From the IMG/VR virus record IMGVR_UViG_3300040816_000388, positions 1-59,681 of that record: a stretch of DNA of 59,681 nt; one strand, written 5' to 3'. Below the pieces are notes generated by a model that saw only the letters and a program-made list of their open reading frames with translations, did no database searches and was not told the origin of the DNA. The position numbers and the translations under genes are program-made. The DNA is from a virus. Positions within the stretch are counted from its first letter, which is position 1, and every line of letters begins with the position of its first letter. Positions 49,692 through 58,274 of the stretch are shown in pieces.

Positions 49692-49699
49692 TATTTATC
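49692..49699 (-). promoter_or_regulatory. T4-type late promoter (GATAAATA)
   Basis: 33 nt before the ATG at 49658; followed by AAAGTAAC. Confidence 0.75.
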
Positions 49700-49710
49700 A
49701 AAAAAATGAT

Positions 49711-50205
49711 TTATTTAGGTGTTCTAGCACGATACTTTTTACCAATATCCATTAAACCTTGCAATTTTCCGGATAATCTATCGCCTAGTGTTTTACCTGT
49801 TGACAAAGATTTAGCCATTGTTGATGTATCTACATCTTGGAAAGGATTGGCCGGTCCGCCTTTGTATGCATTCTTATTACCTGCTTGACCACCTCGTTTT
49901 CTTTTTGGTTCTGCTTCTATCTCATCTCTACCGTATGTCATTTTGGTATTTGTCTTTTGATCTCTTGATTGTTTTTTGTCTTGATTTTTTCGCTTTTTAG
50001 CAGAATATTCTTCAGCGGCATTGGATATTGCATCCATTGGGCTCATTCCGCCGGCGCCAAATATTGCTTTTGCTCTAGCAACAATATAACTTCTAGCATC
50101 TGAACTATAATATGGACCTGATGTTTTAATCCACAACTGCATAGCACTATCGAAACGTTTAATTTCTTCGCCATCAGCCTCTACTATAATATCTTTAATA
50201 AGCAT
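49711..50205 (-). CDS. Predicted capsid-targeted basic protein, 164 aa
   Basis: Starts MLIKDIIVEADGEEIKRF: targeting-like peptide with an IVE cleavage site followed by Ala-Asp, as in the T4 family. Residues ~25-70 are helical; 70-130 are Lys/Arg/Gln-rich (AKKRKNQDKKQSRDQKTNT) and likely disordered, ending in a basic tail. ATG at 50205 lies 5 nt after a GATAAATA box and has no ribosome site. A packaged DNA-binding protein is inferred. Confidence 0.72.
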   Translation of the reverse strand: MLIKDIIVEADGEEIKRFDSAMQLWIKTSGPYYSSDARSYIVARAKAIFGAGGMSPMDAISNAAEEYSAKKRKNQDKKQSRDQKTNTKMTYGRDEIEAEPKRKRGGQAGNKNAYKGGPANPFQDVDTSTMAKSLSTGKTLGDRLSGKLQGLMDIGKKYRARTPK

Positions 50206-50210
50206 ATCTG

Positions 50211-50218
50211 TATTTATC
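50211..50218 (-). promoter_or_regulatory. T4-type late promoter (GATAAATA), leaderless spacing
   Basis: Ends 5 nt before the ATG at 50205. Confidence 0.72.
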
Positions 50219-50250
50219 TAAATGCATTTAAAAAAAGACTGATCAATAAA

Positions 50251-51018
50251 TTATACTTTTTTTCTGCCACTTGCCCAATACCCTGCTATTGCACCAATAC
50301 CTGCTCCAGTCTTACCGCCTAATTTATTTTTGGTAAGTTTAGGTATTGCTTTACTTCCAACGTAGGCTCCAACTGCTGTAGCCGCCGCTCGTTTTAATGT
50401 ATTTGATTTTTGAGGTACTGGTTTTAACTCGCGTCTAAGTTGCATTGAACTAGCATGTCTAAATACTTCACTTCCTGTTCCTTTAACTCTTAATTGCTGG
50501 ACCATTTTACTAATAACTGCCTGACGTTGAGAAAATTTTAATTGTGGCCATTGACAAATTAAACGTCTCATTTGTTTGTAAATAGGATTACTAATTTTTA
50601 ATTGTGATTCTAATCTAAATAAAAATGTTGTAGCATCACTAATTGATACATTGTCTTTTGATAGTCTTGTAATAAATTGATAGTATTTTCTATTTTGAAA
50701 AGATAGTGTTTTTAAAAACTTTCTATCTGCATTTTTAATTTTAATCTGTGGATAATCTGATTGGTTTACAGCAAAAGCCAACATATATAAATCTGTTGCC
50801 GCTGTTCTAAACACTGCAAAAGGTCCGTATTGTATTGTTTTATATGCGTATGCTAACCCATAATCACGTTGCTTACTGTCTTGTGTAAACATAAATGTTG
50901 CTAACGTTTGCAAGTAAAATAAGTCTGCAATTTCTCTGCCAGACAATCGTGAAAAACTTCCTGTAAATCTAAACAATTTACTTTCGGCGAGTTCTTGATT
51001 TATAAGTTGTAGTTCCAT
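50251..51018 (-). CDS. Virion-associated protein with Gly-rich basic tail, 255 aa
   Basis: Start MELQLINQELAESKLF at 51018 (just after the previous stop TAG) includes an LAE site, a weaker match to the targeting pattern. The body is helical and basic. The end (VGAYVGSKAIPKLTKNKLGG, GAGIGAIAGYWASGRKKV) is Gly/Ala-rich and could insert in a membrane, as in injected proteins. No enzyme family. Follows the ligase-like gene with a 1-nt gap. Confidence 0.65.
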   Translation of the reverse strand: MELQLINQELAESKLFRFTGSFSRLSGREIADLFYLQTLATFMFTQDSKQRDYGLAYAYKTIQYGPFAVFRTAATDLYMLAFAVNQSDYPQIKIKNADRKFLKTLSFQNRKYYQFITRLSKDNVSISDATTFLFRLESQLKISNPIYKQMRRLICQWPQLKFSQRQAVISKMVQQLRVKGTGSEVFRHASSMQLRRELKPVPQKSNTLKRAAATAVGAYVGSKAIPKLTKNKLGGKTGAGIGAIAGYWASGRKKV

Positions 51019-51019
51019 T

Positions 51020-52315
51020 CTATGAACCTGGTTTGCCTGAACCAAAATTTAGTTTACTGAATTCTAATCTATCTACTAATTTTAATGCGTTGCCTAATCT
51101 ATCTACAGCAACAAATCCTTCTTCACCAGTTATCTCATAACCTTTTTCTGTTTGTTTAAATGTTGGCATTTGTCTTATCTGCTCTAGTTTTCTAACAATA
51201 ATAATTTTTGCTTCTATGAGTTTTAAGTACAAATCATATACTGCAATAATACTCTGTAAATTTTCTTTAATAAATTTTACACCTTGTACCATTGTTTGTG
51301 TTTTAGCATCAATAGTTTTTTGTTGTTTAACTTTATCTATCTCTTTTGTCCAATAATTTACAAATTTTGTGATAAAGTCTTGTGCAAATTTAGTAGGTTC
51401 ATCAAAGTGTCCTTGACGTACTTGATTATTTGCATGAGCTTTTAACTGTTCTAAAAATGTTTTACCAACTAAGTCAGTTCCTTTTTGCAACCAACTAAAA
51501 GTATTTGCATCAATACTTTTTAAATAATTGTCTGCTTCTTGTATAGCACTAAGCATTTTATGACCTTCAGCATCACTTAGGGTTACTGTACCACTTAAAT
51601 CTTTAATGGTTGCATCTCTTTGCCATACACCAGCATTTGCCCCATTACCTAACACACTAGCATCAAAACCAAATTTTGCTTGAGTATCTGCTAGTGTTGG
51701 ACCACCTACATATTCTGTGTGCCATACAATACCAAATCCAGCACTTAATATTTCTTTTGCTAGATCACTATCTTTAGGTATAGCATAAACAATAGTATTT
51801 GGTTTGAAAACTATATATTGCTCACCGTCAATAACTTCTTCTTTTATATCTTCTGATCCGGCAAAAAGCATATCACCTTGTGCAACTGTGTCCCAATTTA
51901 ATCTGCTTAAATATTTCAATGCAAGTTTAAGTTTATCTCTCAAACCACTGGCATCTTTTTCGCCTTGATCGGCATGATATTTTTCTATATCCGAATTTGT
52001 AAAATTCATTTTAGGCTTTTTAGCAAAAACACCTTTGGTTCCTACAAAGAATTTTCCAGTTTGTGGGTCTTTACCTGCTACAATGGCTGGTGCTCCATCC
52101 CATTTAGTTGTCATTGATACTGGAGTTTTTGTATTACCTTCTAGCATTTGATGTAAACTGTATAGATAGTCTACTGCTTCTTTGGCACCTTCATGTCCTT
52201 TATTAAAGATATTATCTTCTAAATGTTCTAAGTGAGTATTTTTACCATCTGCTTCAAGTAAAGATTCTGTGAGGATTGTTGTTACTAGAGGTTTAGAAAT
52301 TTCTAAAAATTTCAT
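51020..52315 (-). CDS. Predicted capsid-targeted nucleotidyltransferase/ligase-like protein, 431 aa
   Basis: The N-terminus MKFLEISKPLVTTILTES and LLEADGK contains LTE and LLE sites, like a targeting peptide. Around residue 70, VSMTTKWDGAPAIVAGKD carries KWDG, the KxDG motif I of DNA/RNA ligases and capping enzymes; GTKGVFAKKPK follows and QGDMLFAG, FKPNTIVYAI are in the order of later motifs. Marine phage relatives are usually annotated only as conserved proteins. AMP transfer to a nucleic acid is plausible, not shown. AGGAG precedes the ATG. Confidence 0.72.
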   Translation of the reverse strand: MKFLEISKPLVTTILTESLLEADGKNTHLEHLEDNIFNKGHEGAKEAVDYLYSLHQMLEGNTKTPVSMTTKWDGAPAIVAGKDPQTGKFFVGTKGVFAKKPKMNFTNSDIEKYHADQGEKDASGLRDKLKLALKYLSRLNWDTVAQGDMLFAGSEDIKEEVIDGEQYIVFKPNTIVYAIPKDSDLAKEILSAGFGIVWHTEYVGGPTLADTQAKFGFDASVLGNGANAGVWQRDATIKDLSGTVTLSDAEGHKMLSAIQEADNYLKSIDANTFSWLQKGTDLVGKTFLEQLKAHANNQVRQGHFDEPTKFAQDFITKFVNYWTKEIDKVKQQKTIDAKTQTMVQGVKFIKENLQSIIAVYDLYLKLIEAKIIIVRKLEQIRQMPTFKQTEKGYEITGEEGFVAVDRLGNALKLVDRLEFSKLNFGSGKPGS

Positions 52316-52316
52316 A

Positions 52317-53222
52317 CTAAACTCCTGCTAATATTTTTGTTTCAAATAAATCTAAATCTTTTTGAGGAATTAAAACAACATCTGATTGTGATTCTGATAA
52401 TAAAACTTTATAACCTAATTGTTCCCATGTAATACCAGCATATTCTAATACACGATTTACATGTTCATATGATTCTCTGCTCATATTTCTTGCTACTTTA
52501 ACAAGTTCTTGGTAAGCAGGACTTGTTTTATCCATTTGTGTTCTCTTTAACATGGCAGGCAATGTTGCGGCATAGTTGCTAATATCAATATTTTGAGATT
52601 TCATCCTGGATAATTCATCCACAAATTTTTGTGCGGCTTGTTCATTACCACCTATAACTTGTTTTTGTAAATATCCCAAATCTGTTTTTGCAATATTTGG
52701 TACTGCTTTCTTATCAGGTGCTACTGGATCAAGTTTAGGTTTACTTCTAATCAAGTTACCTAAGCCTCTTCCTATTCCTGCACCTGCAACTGCACCCATT
52801 CTTTTACCTAAGTTTGCATCAGGATCTGCTAACGTTTTTGTTGCAAGTTGCCCACCCATTGCTTTTGTCAATCTGTCTTTCATTTTAGACATAAAGCCTT
52901 GTGGTTGCTTGCCTTTGTTTTGATAGATTTTGTTTAATTCTTTTGCTTGAGCAGATGTCGGGGAGATTGGTTGTGTCCCAGGTACTGGATTACCTTTTTT
53001 ATCTACTTCTTGCCAACCCTGTGCAGAATTATTGAATTGTCTACCATCTGGCAGTTTAACTGATGCTGATTGATAATCTCTAGTGGCCGCTTTTTGTCTA
53101 GCCTGTTGAGAATATTTTCCGTCTGCTGTTGCACCTTGTTGAAAGTTTCTTTTTTGTTTGTTTTTTAAAAACTGTTGTTTAGCCCTACTTTGAGGTGCTT
53201 CGAAAATATCACTTAATTTCAT
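52317..53222 (-). CDS. Predicted capsid-targeted protein, 301 aa
   Basis: MKLSDIFEAPQSRAKQQFL: targeting-like peptide with an IFE site. Residues 10-60 are basic and Gln-rich; a Gly-rich stretch (MGAVAGAGIGRGLGNLIRS) near 145-163 could contact membrane; the C-terminal ~80 residues contain MSRESYEHVNRVLEYAGITW. No enzyme motif. The gene overlaps the 86-aa gene by 14 nt and has an AGAGAG ribosome site. It may be an ejection protein; inferred. Confidence 0.68.
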   Translation of the reverse strand: MKLSDIFEAPQSRAKQQFLKNKQKRNFQQGATADGKYSQQARQKAATRDYQSASVKLPDGRQFNNSAQGWQEVDKKGNPVPGTQPISPTSAQAKELNKIYQNKGKQPQGFMSKMKDRLTKAMGGQLATKTLADPDANLGKRMGAVAGAGIGRGLGNLIRSKPKLDPVAPDKKAVPNIAKTDLGYLQKQVIGGNEQAAQKFVDELSRMKSQNIDISNYAATLPAMLKRTQMDKTSPAYQELVKVARNMSRESYEHVNRVLEYAGITWEQLGYKVLLSESQSDVVLIPQKDLDLFETKILAGV

Positions 53223-53469
53223 CGGTGCTCTCTTTAACTATTTTCTTGATACCTCGTGAAAATTTCTTAAAGTCACCGCTCTTAAGACTGTTGATAAGTC
53301 TTCTTTCTAAATCTAATGCTACATCATCTTCATACAATTCATATAATGTTTTTTTAATATTTTCTGCACTAGATACTAAATGCTCAACTCTATTCTCAAG
53401 AACATGGTGTTTACTCCTATCAATGCTGATGGAGTTTAATTCTTCTAATATACTTCTTGTTTTTTTCAC
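53209..53469 (-). CDS. Conserved small T4-like phage protein, 86 aa (GTG start)
   Basis: RSILEELNSISIDRSKHHVL then ENRVEHLVSSAENIKKTLYE and LERRLINSLKSGDFKKFSRG: an all-helical protein conserved in T4-like marine phages whose function I do not know. The GTG at 53469 has AGGGA 8-9 nt upstream and a late box 21 nt upstream. It is transcribed with the capsid-targeted genes that follow. Confidence 0.68.
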   Translation of the reverse strand: MKKTRSILEELNSISIDRSKHHVLENRVEHLVSSAENIKKTLYELYEDDVALDLERRLINSLKSGDFKKFSRGIKKIVKESTDEIK

Positions 53470-53490
53470 TTTAGTATTCCCTAATACACA

Positions 53491-53498
53491 TATTTATC
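53491..53498 (-). promoter_or_regulatory. T4-type late promoter (GATAAATA)
   Basis: 21 nt before the GTG at 53469; located just before the helicase stop codon. Confidence 0.6.
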
Positions 53499-53499
53499 A

Positions 53500-54879
53500 T
53501 TATATGTCATTTTTCTTAATAAACTCTCTGATGTTTAATGCCTGGTTTACTGTACTTTGTGCTTTTTCCTCGTCTGCCGCCATTGTATTAGTACGTCTTA
53601 CTGTTTCTAATACAGAAGAAGTAGTGAGTGTCATTGCATCTTCATCATCTTCATCTAAATCACTTACTCTAAGTGTATCTGGACAAAACTTCAAGTCTAC
53701 TTTACTACCAACACCACTACTAGAACGTGTTTTCATAAACTGTATTTGATATCTACCACGTTCTCTCATAGCATTACTTGTAAAAATACCCACAACATTA
53801 TCTGCTGTTTGTATTTTACTGATACCACCTGCAATATGATGGTGGTCAAACTCTATTTCTTCTACTGCACCTCTGTTTAACTGAGATGCTGTTACCATTA
53901 AGATACCTTTTTCTACTGCTAAGTTACGCAATTCCTCAGATACATACTTGTCTTTAATAAACAAATCACCCGGACTTACTCTAGCACTAATAGGCATCAT
54001 CAAATCTAAATAGTCAACCAGTAAGCAATCCACTTTTACATCAGTGTTTATTTCATATTCTCTAACAAATGCCCTAATATCGTTTGTTGTAACACCATTA
54101 CTCATTTGTTTTACTCTAAACTTACCAGCACTCTTAGACTTCATCTTAACTTTTAAGTGTACATCATCCATATTACGCATAATTTCTTTAGTGCCATATT
54201 CACTAACCATTGCATCTAGACGCATACTAATAAGTTGTTCACTTAACTCTAAACTAATATAAACAACGTTAAGTCCTGCTAATGCCCAATTGACACCTAA
54301 GTTCTGTAAGAACAAACTTTTACCTGCGCCTGAGCCTCCTGCGAATATTGTGATTTCTCCTCTGTTCAGACCACCGTAAAGTTTCTGATCGAACATTTTC
54401 CACCCTGTTGGTGTTGCTCCTGCTTGGTCTTTTATCCACTGTAATCTCTCTTTTGGATTGTCAAAGTAATCTAGTCCTAAATCTTTTACAAGCCCTACTT
54501 GACTTGCGTCTTTAATTTTAGTTTCTACGGCACCGTAATCACCTTTTTCTAAATCATCTGTGCTATCAAGTATTGCTTTTTCCAATGCTTTGTGTCTACA
54601 AAAAGTTTCTAGGCTATCTAAAAACCATTCAATATGATTATCGGTAATGTTTTCTACACGTTCTAAGTCTACATTAGTTGTTGCACTGATTTGATCAATA
54701 GTAGGTATACTATTATATTCTGTTGTGTGATCTTTTAAGAACTTCACTGCATCTTGAAACTTCTTATTAAACATGTAAGGTTCAACAATATTGTTTACCC
54801 TCACAAAAAGTTCAGGATCGCTTACTAAAAAACGTAAAAATAGTTCTTGTACTTCTTCTGTGTATTCTTGTCTATCCAT
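53500..54879 (-). CDS. DnaB-like replicative helicase (T4 gp41-like)
   Basis: 459 aa. An N-terminal helical domain (1-~140) is followed by the RecA-like motor: Walker A GGSGAGKS (181-188), the VVYISLELSEQLISMRL segment, Walker B-like DCLLVDYLDLMM and a QFMKTRSSSGVG arginine-finger-type loop. Works with the primase at 56388-57368 to unwind DNA at the fork. It overlaps the first SGNH gene by 8 nt and is transcribed from the primase promoter or an internal one. Confidence 0.92.
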   Translation of the reverse strand: MDRQEYTEEVQELFLRFLVSDPELFVRVNNIVEPYMFNKKFQDAVKFLKDHTTEYNSIPTIDQISATTNVDLERVENITDNHIEWFLDSLETFCRHKALEKAILDSTDDLEKGDYGAVETKIKDASQVGLVKDLGLDYFDNPKERLQWIKDQAGATPTGWKMFDQKLYGGLNRGEITIFAGGSGAGKSLFLQNLGVNWALAGLNVVYISLELSEQLISMRLDAMVSEYGTKEIMRNMDDVHLKVKMKSKSAGKFRVKQMSNGVTTNDIRAFVREYEINTDVKVDCLLVDYLDLMMPISARVSPGDLFIKDKYVSEELRNLAVEKGILMVTASQLNRGAVEEIEFDHHHIAGGISKIQTADNVVGIFTSNAMRERGRYQIQFMKTRSSSGVGSKVDLKFCPDTLRVSDLDEDDEDAMTLTTSSVLETVRRTNTMAADEEKAQSTVNQALNIREFIKKNDI

Positions 54880-55594
54880 ATATCTTACCTATTTGTTGCC
54901 AAAAGGATTGTGCTAATAATTTATGACCTTTTTCATTAGGATGTGTGTCATCTTGGCTAATTATATATTCCAAATTGTTGTTTAACATATTTGCAATTGA
55001 TAGTTTTGTCCAGTTATTTTTATTTACTGCACTTTCTAAAATATGTATAATTGGTTGTTTTTGCGGACTATACATATGAGTAAACATATTACCTGCTATA
55101 TGACTATCTGGACCCATACTAGTAAACAAATATTTAATGTTATGTTGTTCAAAGTAGTTTTGTAATATCAGTATGTTCTTCAAAGTACTTAGTCTGTAAT
55201 CAGTGATAGATTGCAAGTACATCATATCTTCAGTTGCCGCATTAGAAATATGTACTAAATCTTTATCACGTGTTGTTGAACCTTTTTCAACAATAATATT
55301 CATTGATAAGTCTTCTGCAGAATTGTTATTTAAAACTGTAGTACCACCAATCCATTCTTTTAAGTTTGCATTATAATATTCCTTGCGGAACAAACTAGTC
55401 CATTGTATTACCGCCATGTAATTGCTCATGTCATTTTTACTGCAAAAATCTAGAGTAGTTCTCACTATCCTGTCATTACTACCTCCGGCCATTGATAAAT
55501 TATGTACTTCTACAAACATGCCATTTTCTACTAGTTGCTGTGGCCATGTATTATCACCGTCAGTAAAACTACAACCATTTGCTAATAACTTCAT
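54872..55594 (-). CDS. SGNH hydrolase-like protein (tandem copy 2)
   Basis: 240 aa. LLANGCSFTDGDNTWPQQL (block I), NLSMAGGSNDRIVRTTLDF (Gly-Asn block), MAVIQWTSLFRKEYY, and DDTHPNEKGHKLLAQ with the Asp-x-x-His of block V are all in SGNH order. Very similar in layout to the copy at 55591; likely a tandem duplication. Lies between primase and helicase, an unexpected place, and overlaps the helicase by 8 nt. Confidence 0.75.
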   Translation of the reverse strand: MKLLANGCSFTDGDNTWPQQLVENGMFVEVHNLSMAGGSNDRIVRTTLDFCSKNDMSNYMAVIQWTSLFRKEYYNANLKEWIGGTTVLNNNSAEDLSMNIIVEKGSTTRDKDLVHISNAATEDMMYLQSITDYRLSTLKNILILQNYFEQHNIKYLFTSMGPDSHIAGNMFTHMYSPQKQPIIHILESAVNKNNWTKLSIANMLNNNLEYIISQDDTHPNEKGHKLLAQSFWQQIGKIYG

Positions 55595-56391
55595 ATGTAG
55601 TTCCTCTTAGACAGTTCACTTACTATTGCTTCACTTATTAGTCTATGACCCTCTTGGTTAGGATGGTGATCATTTTCACTGACGTAATTAGCACCCATAT
55701 ATCCTGTAAAAGGCTGTGCTGTCCAACTAGATTTATCTAAAATATTTTTTAAATCTATTTCTAATTTTGAAGGCGGTGTTTCTATAATGTCAATACTCAT
55801 ATAATCTTGGGCATTTACAATATGATTGTAAAAAGACATTGATGTAAATAAAAATGGAATATTATTGCTTTTAAAATATTGCTCTAACACATATACATTT
55901 TTATAAAATTGTATTTGATAATCATTGAGAGATTTTAAAAACATAAGTTGTTGCTGTGAAGCATTTGATATTTTACTGTATGCTTTATGATTTCTAAATT
56001 TTTCTAATGCTAATCCATCGTCCATGTGTATGTTTACTGTTAGGTCTTCATCTTTAATACCTCTAGACAAAGATGAATGTATAGATGTAGTTGTATTGTT
56101 GCATATTCCTAACCATGTTTTAAATAGTTCGTTGTATACTTCAAATCTTATTGGCGATGTCCATTGAATAATAGCAATGGTGTCTACTGGACCTTTACTA
56201 AAATATTCCATTGTTGTTCTAAGTATTCTATCATTACTGCCACCAGCAAGAGCATAGTTTGTAACTTTATCAAACTTATCTGCTATCTGATTTGACCAAA
56301 CATAATCAAGTGGAGGCGTAAGATTTCCTTGCTCGTCATGTACTTCACCATGCCCAGCACTAAAACTACAGCCGTTTACAAATAAATTCAT
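55591..56391 (-). CDS. SGNH hydrolase-like protein (tandem copy 1)
   Basis: 266 aa. LFVNGCSFSAGHGEV (block I), NYALAGGSNDRILRTTMEY, IAIIQWTSPIRFEVYN and ENDHHPNQEGHRLISEA (block V) parallel the next copy. The Ser-Gly-Asn-His set is present. Substrate unknown; esterase, acetyl transfer or structural use are open. Overlaps primase and copy 2 by 4 nt each, so translation is coupled throughout. Confidence 0.75.
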   Translation of the reverse strand: MNLFVNGCSFSAGHGEVHDEQGNLTPPLDYVWSNQIADKFDKVTNYALAGGSNDRILRTTMEYFSKGPVDTIAIIQWTSPIRFEVYNELFKTWLGICNNTTTSIHSSLSRGIKDEDLTVNIHMDDGLALEKFRNHKAYSKISNASQQQLMFLKSLNDYQIQFYKNVYVLEQYFKSNNIPFLFTSMSFYNHIVNAQDYMSIDIIETPPSKLEIDLKNILDKSSWTAQPFTGYMGANYVSENDHHPNQEGHRLISEAIVSELSKRNYI

Positions 56392-57368
56392 AACATTTTT
56401 GCCTGTACTTGAATTTTAATTTTATTATCTGTTGCATTATCAACAATACTCTTTACTGTAAGTAATCTACCATACATATCAACAGCATCAGCGGCATCTT
56501 TAATACTAGGTGCCCAACTTGGGAAACTAACTTCCCAACCCAGTTCAACTGCTTGATCAATAAGTTCTTTACCAGCACTATCTCTGTCAGGACAAAGTAT
56601 AACACGTTTGTTTAGTTTGTCAATTAAATGTGCTTGTTCACTAGTAACACCATTACCTAGCACACTAATACCATCGACAAGGATTGCATCAAACACACCT
56701 TCAGTTACTATTACAAAATCTCTATTGCTTTGCACAAATTGATCAAGGTTAAATACATAACCACTTTGCATGTTAAGTAAATATTTAGGGGTTTCCTTGT
56801 CCGGTGGATTTACATGTCTACCAGTCCAGCCTACTAATTGATTATTGTACATAAAAGGCACAACTAATCTTGAATTGTAAAGTTTGTTATCAATAAACAA
56901 TAATGGATAGTTTCCTAACAATCCTCGTTCAATAGCATATTGTTTTACCTTATGTGTATCATCTAAATTTTCTACTAGTTGTACTGTGTCTGGTAAAGAC
57001 ACTATATCAAAATTAGATGCACTATAAACATAACTGTCAATGTTTTCATCTATGTCTAATTCATCACCATGCTTCATTAAAGCCAATACAACTTCATGTA
57101 TATCTTTAGTTGATGCACCTAATGTTTCACATAACTTTTTGTACTTGCCTCCAAGTCTTGGACTTGGGCTCCAGCCTGTTGTGAAATTACAATTAAAACA
57201 ATGAAAACTTACTTTGCTATTGTTTTGTATTACACCACCACGTTTACGTTTATCACTACACATAGGGCAATTAAACGTAACCCAACCACTGGGCGTTTTG
57301 CCAGAGTTCAACGGAATTCTATCTAATAGAAGTCTATGTACTAATTCTACAAGGTCGTGATGATGCAT
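56388..57368 (-). CDS. DNA primase (T4 gp61-like)
   Basis: 326 aa. Zinc-binding C34-x2-C37 (NCPMCSDK) and C57-x2-C60 (HCFNCNF), then a TOPRIM domain from ~215: VIVTEGVFDAILVDGIS (Glu) and VILCPDRDSAGKEL (DxD). Makes RNA primers with the gp41-like helicase. The ATG has a sigma70 -10 box ending 6 nt upstream and no ribosome site, so its transcript may be leaderless. Operon continues into the SGNH genes and helicase. Confidence 0.92.
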   Translation of the reverse strand: MHHHDLVELVHRLLLDRIPLNSGKTPSGWVTFNCPMCSDKRKRGGVIQNNSKVSFHCFNCNFTTGWSPSPRLGGKYKKLCETLGASTKDIHEVVLALMKHGDELDIDENIDSYVYSASNFDIVSLPDTVQLVENLDDTHKVKQYAIERGLLGNYPLLFIDNKLYNSRLVVPFMYNNQLVGWTGRHVNPPDKETPKYLLNMQSGYVFNLDQFVQSNRDFVIVTEGVFDAILVDGISVLGNGVTSEQAHLIDKLNKRVILCPDRDSAGKELIDQAVELGWEVSFPSWAPSIKDAADAVDMYGRLLTVKSIVDNATDNKIKIQVQAKML

Positions 57369-57374
57369 AGTAGT

Positions 57375-57402
57375 ATTATAGCATCTTTACTGTAAAAGTC
57401 AA
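57375..57402 (-). promoter_or_regulatory. Sigma70-like early promoter with leaderless spacing
   Basis: Minus strand TTGACT, 16-nt spacer, TATAAT, then 6 nt to the ATG at 57368. Confidence 0.78.
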
Positions 57403-58233
57403 CTAGTTTCTAAGTAAAACTTTGTTGATTGTTCCGGCTGTTGGTTCTGCTTTTATTCTGATCCAATTAGTGTTTACAGTAAAGTTAAACGGGTCAACTC
57501 CATTGTATGCATCTGTGTACGGTACAAATGGTTGTCCGGCATCACCTTGAACATTTATATTGTACCAATCTGATTCTTGTGTAGGTGCTGTTTCTAATGC
57601 ACTACCTTGAACAAAAACGTTGCCAACAAAATTAGTTAAATAAAGTGCTAATGTATGCCTACTATGTTGATAATTGCTATCTTGATTTCCATACATTGCT
57701 GAACTAACAAATACATTAGAAGCATCACCTTGATCAGTGTTGCCTGTTTGAGTAAATGTTTTTTCTTGAGTGGGGATTGGTTCATATTCCAAACTACTCA
57801 AAACTTCCAAGTCAGTAATTATCCTATCGTTTTGATTTGCATATAAAGGATATTCTGTTACACCATCTGAGCTCTCACTAATAGCAATTTGGTATAAGCC
57901 TTTATTTAGATTCTTAAGATCACCAATTACTAAATCCAGTGTTGCTTCTCCGCTACTGCCACCACTAACCAAAGTAAGTTGCTTATGCAATACTCTACGT
58001 TTTGTATTAGGGTTTATGACACTTGCATACAATGTTTTACCACTAAGGCTTTGTAATACTCTATCTCTATTTCTTACAAAGAAACTTAATGTGTTATTAA
58101 ATCCTTTATGTACTACTAATTTTTTCTGATTCATAGGTCTATTATCCACTTTTATGCCTTCACTGGTAAGTACCAAATCAATATTTTGCATATCATTTAG
58201 TATATATAATGTGTGACTACTTGCGTGAGACAT
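57403..58233 (-). CDS. Putative virion structural protein, 276 aa
   Basis: Beta-rich protein with no recognised family. Early segment (LVVHKGFNNTLSFFVRNRD, KTLYASVINPNTKRRVLHKQ) looks like an Ig/BppU-like fold that binds appendages; later part is Asn/Thr/Gln-rich with NWIRIKAEPTAG at the end. Late box 24 nt upstream of the ATG. Likely a baseplate or neck component; unconfirmed. Confidence 0.65.
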   Translation of the reverse strand: MSHASSHTLYILNDMQNIDLVLTSEGIKVDNRPMNQKKLVVHKGFNNTLSFFVRNRDRVLQSLSGKTLYASVINPNTKRRVLHKQLTLVSGGSSGEATLDLVIGDLKNLNKGLYQIAISESSDGVTEYPLYANQNDRIITDLEVLSSLEYEPIPTQEKTFTQTGNTDQGDASNVFVSSAMYGNQDSNYQHSRHTLALYLTNFVGNVFVQGSALETAPTQESDWYNINVQGDAGQPFVPYTDAYNGVDPFNFTVNTNWIRIKAEPTAGTINKVLLRN

Positions 58234-58257
58234 AATTTTTTATCCATTCATTTATTG

Positions 58258-58265
58258 TATTTATC
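58258..58265 (-). promoter_or_regulatory. T4-type late promoter (GATAAATA), divergent pair
   Basis: 24 nt before the ATG at 58233. Only 9 nt separate it from the TATAAATA on the other strand. Confidence 0.65.
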
Positions 58266-58274
58266 TAGAATCCG

